A DNA stretch of 6,429 nt from Caldifarciminota bacterium (lineage in GTDB: Bacteria > Hydrothermota > Tepidihabitantia > SM23-42): contig JAGMEL010000356.1 in assembly GCA_023128195.1 (NCBI GenBank), positions 1 to 6,429 on the forward strand, given 5' to 3'. Below are positions 5,769 to 6,429 of this stretch, piece by piece. The position numbers and the translations under genes were made by a program. The notes under the pieces were generated by a model. The model was not told the origin of the DNA, searched no databases, and was given only the letters and a program-made list of their open reading frames with translations. Within the stretch, counting starts at the first letter, position 1. Every line of letters begins with the position of its first letter.

Positions 5769-5808
5769 ATCTCAGGGATAGATATAAACTATCGCCAGTA
5801 TAGATGGA

Positions 5809-6429
5809 TTAGAAAGAATACGAAAAAGAAAACTTGCGATTTGTTGTTGGAAAATCGTATATTGACTGATCAATTCCTACATCAATGGAAAACCCACCGG
5901 CTTTTATACCACCACCAAAGGTGAACCCCTGTCTCTTACCTTCTTTATCATAGAAATATCCACCCCGTAGTTTAATAAAATCATAATATTCAATTTCTAA
6001 TCCAACGGATTTCCATGCTTCTTCAAACTCATATTGTAAATTCTCAAAAAATGAATTATCTTCCTGGGCAAACATACCAACAAGGATCTTTGTTACATCA
6101 CTAATCAGGGCAACACGTATCACCTGTGAATTCACCGGCTCTAATTTCAACCCCAGTCTGAGGGTATAGGGCAGCGGATCCGATGAACCACTTTCCGTAT
6201 AACTTATGTCCGGCCCGATATTCTGAAGCGCCCCAGCAACCGATAAAAACCGGAAAGGCTTATATAATACACCCGTATCAAAGGCATAGGTTATACCCGT
6301 ACCACCCTGCTCAATACCTAATCCCGGCATCCTCTCCCATACCCAGTCCGGCACAAGAAACGAATAGATTAACTTCCAACCTAACCCCAACCCGGTCTTA
6401 GAATTCAACTTAAACCCATAATTTAACCC
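5809..6429 (-). CDS. PorV/PorQ-family outer-membrane beta-barrel protein (T9SS-associated), 5'-truncated
   Basis: The frame stays open to the window edge, so the last 206 residues of a longer barrel are seen. An internal TTG at 6408 would be a poor start and lies inside the conserved region. Features of the PorV family are GLNYGFKLNSKTGLGLGWKLIYSF (1-24), the block GTGITYAFDTGVLYKPFRFLSVAGALQNIGPDISY (43-77), and DPLPYTLRLGLKLEP (84-98). The C-terminal strands LRGGYFYDKEGKRQGFTFGGG (154-174) are followed by a final FSFSYSF ending in Phe, as expected for BAM-inserted barrels. PorV acts in the outer membrane as the shuttle that brings sorting-domain cargo from the translocon to the attachment/sortase complex. 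Not every PorV-like protein in these lineages is part of T9SS, so the exact role is inferred. It is the first visible gene of the - strand unit that continues into the epimerase. Confidence 0.85.
   Translation of the reverse strand, partial: GLNYGFKLNSKTGLGLGWKLIYSFLVPDWVWERMPGLGIEQGGTGITYAFDTGVLYKPFRFLSVAGALQNIGPDISYTESGSSDPLPYTLRLGLKLEPVNSQVIRVALISDVTKILVGMFAQEDNSFFENLQYEFEEAWKSVGLEIEYYDFIKLRGGYFYDKEGKRQGFTFGGGIKAGGFSIDVGIDQSIYDFPTTNRKFSFSYSF

Noticed and set aside
5777..5793. Hairpin GATAG/CTATC between the PorV-like and epimerase genes
   Set aside because: A 5-bp A/T-rich stem with a 7-nt loop is expected by chance and has no terminator features.
6183..6401. 72-codon + strand frame opposite the PorV-like gene
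   Set aside because: It is antisense to a recognisable barrel protein and its Pro/Tyr-rich translation matches nothing known.

Overview
The window looks like chromosomal DNA from an uncultivated, anaerobic-type bacterium. Two secreted proteins end in a type IX secretion (T9SS) type-A-like sorting domain, and a PorV/PorQ-family outer-membrane protein is encoded nearby, so the cell should be diderm and carry a T9SS. The sorting-domain style (YPNPF, then KIYDVSGRLVKSF, then APGVYFVRLE), the moderate-to-low GC and the tryptophanyl-tRNA synthetase with a Thermotoga-like cysteine set fit candidate lineages near the FCB group, for example WOR-3/Stahlbacteria or Cloacimonadota-like bacteria. That placement is inferred from general resemblance, not from a search.

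Layout, left to right. Positions 1-795 (+) hold the 3' part of a secreted glycoside hydrolase family 18-like protein with a C-terminal sorting domain. Positions 821-915 hold a 95-bp palindromic REP/MITE-like element. A consensus promoter (932-959) then drives 976-2859 (+), a signal-peptide-bearing Asp-box (BNR) protein with a sorting domain, into which degenerate 7-bp repeats in inverted orientation appear to have been inserted. A second promoter (2881-2908) lies so close to trpS (2915-3910, +) that the mRNA may be leaderless.

Between the convergent trpS and nusG-like genes, 3911-4239 is filled by an unusual array. Seven copies of an 8-bp box, GCAGTATC, exact or with one mismatch, are present: four on the + strand, then three on the - strand. 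Every interval between boxes holds a different palindrome.

The right half is on the - strand. In transcription order it carries a PorV/PorQ-family protein (5' end outside the window, 6429-5809), an extended-SDR sugar epimerase/dehydratase-like protein (5768-4797), and a NusG/RfaH/UpxY-type antiterminator paralogue (4731-4240) with its own perfect-consensus promoter (4780-4753).

Functionally, the PorV-like protein would belong to the outer-membrane step that exports and processes sorting-domain cargo such as the GH18 and Asp-box proteins. The epimerase and NusG paralogue are typical of surface-polysaccharide loci, and T9SS cargo is often anchored to a surface glycolipid, but no direct link is visible here. 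The most unusual items are the box-and-palindrome array, the probable [4Fe-4S] site in TrpRS, and the repeat insertion inside a protein sorting domain.
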